Assembly (NCBI GenBank): GCA_900551015.1
Contig: URUI01000095.1
Location: 1-6,127 of the forward strand
Direction of reading: 5' to 3'
DNA length: 6,127 nucleotides
Source of the DNA: an uncultured Collinsella sp.
GTDB taxonomy: Bacteria; Actinomycetota; Coriobacteriia; Coriobacteriales; Coriobacteriaceae
Positions 4,982-6,127 of this stretch are shown one piece after another. Position numbers and translations under genes: made by a program. The notes beneath the pieces were generated by a model. The model had not been told where the DNA came from and did not search any database. It worked only from the letters and a program-made list of their open reading frames with translations. Every line of letters begins with the position of its first letter. Position 1 is the stretch's first letter.

Positions 4982-6127
4982 CCGCGCGCGAGCTTGTCGA
5001 ATGTCCCGTTATCGTCGGAACGGCAGGACACGTCGACCACGGAAAGTCGGCCCTTATCGAGGCGCTGACCGGCAAAAATCCCGACCGTCTGGAGGTCGAA
5101 CGGCGCCGAGGCATGACCACTGAGCTCGGCTTTGGCGAGCTCGAGCTTCCCAGCGGCAAGCTTGTCGGCTTGGTCGACGTACCCGGGCATGCGCACTATC
5201 TGCGCGCCATGGTGCAGGGCGCCACCGGCGTGGACGTTGCGTTGCTGGCGGTTTCGGCCGTTGAGGGCGTGATGCCGCAGACCCGCGAGCACGTTCGGGT
5301 TCTGGAGCTGTTGGGTGTGACGCGCATGGTCGTCGCACTCACGATGCGCGATTTGGCCGACCACGAGATTGCCGCGCTGGCGGAGCTCGATGTCGAGGCG
5401 TTTCTGGACGGGACCGTGTTTGCGGGTGCCTCTATAGTGCCGGTGTCCTCCAAGACGGGCGAGGGCCTGGACGAGCTGCTTACGACGCTCGATAACACGG
5501 TTTGTTCGTGCTGGTCGGAGCATCTGGAGGCGACCGCTGGCTCGGGCGCCGCGCCCCGTCTTCCCATCGACCGTTGCTTTAGCATCCGCGGCACCGGAAC
5601 CGTCGTGACGGGTACGCTGCACGACGGTCCCGTTTCGGTTGGCGATGAGCTCGTTGCGCTGCCGTCGCAAACGCGCTGTCGCGTGCGCGGGGTGCAGGTT
5701 CACGGGGATACCCAGTGCGCGGTTCCCGGCCAGCGCGTCGCCCTGAACCTGGTGGGCGATGGCGTGGCGGGCCTCAAGCGCGGCGAGATGCTCGGCGTCG
5801 AGGGTCGCGTGGGCCAGACGCTGCGCTTTTTGATGCAACTGACATATGTGGGGCGCGATGGCGTGCGCGCCGGCGTTCTTGCTTCGGGTACACGCGTGCA
5901 CGTTATGGCGGGCACGGCTGAGGTGCTCGGCCGCATTATGCTTTTAGACGACGAGCCGCCTATCGCGGTCGGCGAGACGCGTGTGGTGCAGGTGCGCCTG
6001 GAACGGCCGCTGCCGTTGCGCGCCGGCGATCATGCCGTCATTCTGTCGTATTCGCCGATTTCGCTGCTTGGCGGCGGACGCGTCCTGCTATCGCGCTGTC
6101 GCCGCGCGCGGGTCCTGTCGGCGGGGG
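4978..6127 (+). CDS. selB: Selenocysteine-specific elongation factor (3' end outside window)
   Basis: SelB is the EF-Tu-like GTPase that carries Sec-tRNA(Sec) to the ribosome at UGA codons followed by a SECIS hairpin. The frame is open from ATG 4978 to the right edge, giving 383 residues. The GTPase domain shows G1 GHVDHGKS (17-24), G2 region RRRGMTTEL (42-50), G3 DVPGH (67-71) and G5 SSKTG (157-161). The G4 site reads TMRD (122-125) where SelB normally has TKxD, an unusual loss of the conserved lysine. Domain II begins with LPIDRCFSIRGTGTVVTGT (195-213). Domain III follows, with GGGRVL near residues 366-371. The C-terminal winged-helix domains that bind SECIS RNA lie beyond the window. The start overlaps the selA stop by 4 bases, so the two genes form an operon with coupled translation. 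Confidence 0.96.
   Translation, partial: MTARELVECPVIVGTAGHVDHGKSALIEALTGKNPDRLEVERRRGMTTELGFGELELPSGKLVGLVDVPGHAHYLRAMVQGATGVDVALLAVSAVEGVMPQTREHVRVLELLGVTRMVVALTMRDLADHEIAALAELDVEAFLDGTVFAGASIVPVSSKTGEGLDELLTTLDNTVCSCWSEHLEATAGSGAAPRLPIDRCFSIRGTGTVVTGTLHDGPVSVGDELVALPSQTRCRVRGVQVHGDTQCAVPGQRVALNLVGDGVAGLKRGEMLGVEGRVGQTLRFLMQLTYVGRDGVRAGVLASGTRVHVMAGTAEVLGRIMLLDDEPPIAVGETRVVQVRLERPLPLRAGDHAVILSYSPISLLGGGRVLLSRCRRARVLSAG

Noticed and set aside
4687..5901. Long minus-strand ORF (404 codons) opposite selA/selB, and other long antisense ORFs opposite brnQ and focA
   Set aside because: They are rich in His, Arg, Ala and Gly without domain character, and arise from codon bias of high-GC genes on the other strand.
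1..6127. CRISPR arrays, insertion sequences, phage genes or toxin-antitoxin pairs
   Set aside because: No regularly spaced repeats, transposase, integrase or small gene pairs were seen on either strand.

Overview
The window (about 60% GC by eye, dense genes, mostly G/C-ending codons) looks like chromosomal DNA of an anaerobic Coriobacteriia-type actinobacterium, possibly Collinsella. This is inferred from composition, protein character and an intergenic inverted repeat beginning AAAAAGGGACAGGT, which I associate with that group from memory. No database search was possible.

Layout, all on the + strand. (1) 2-505: the 3' end of a PLP-dependent cysteine desulfurase-family gene of the EF2568-like type, followed by a strong intrinsic terminator hairpin at 520-549. 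(2) 573-1931: brnQ, a sodium-coupled branched-chain amino acid transporter. Its Shine-Dalgarno starts only 11 bases after the T-tract of that hairpin. (3) 1943-2233: a small tRNA unit with its own promoter, tRNA-Pro(TGG), tRNA-Gly(TCC) and a 16-bp terminator. (4) 2241-2382: a compact non-coding element whose ends are copies of the tRNA-Gly 3' end, one inverted and one direct. It folds as a 13-bp closing stem around three hairpins. (5) 2388-3339: a promoter-like region and a formate/nitrite-family channel gene (focA-like). (6) 3362-3448: a second, unrelated inverted-repeat element that probably also terminates focA transcription. (7) 3524-6127: selA and selB overlapping by 4 bases (ATGA). selB runs off the right edge.

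The functional theme is selenium and formate. SelA makes Sec-tRNA(Sec), SelB delivers it to the ribosome, and a formate channel lies directly upstream. That is the expected setting for a selenocysteine-containing formate dehydrogenase encoded elsewhere. The cysteine desulfurase at the left edge belongs to a type often found with selenium genes, so it may supply sulfur or selenium, but this is inference. No tRNA-Sec gene, SECIS element or selenoprotein gene is visible here.

The main candidate for something undescribed is the tRNA-Gly-derived three-hairpin element at 2241-2382. Secondary points are the hairpin between the desulfurase gene and brnQ, the 3362-3448 palindromic element, and an altered G4 GTP-binding motif (TMRD for the usual TKxD) in SelB.
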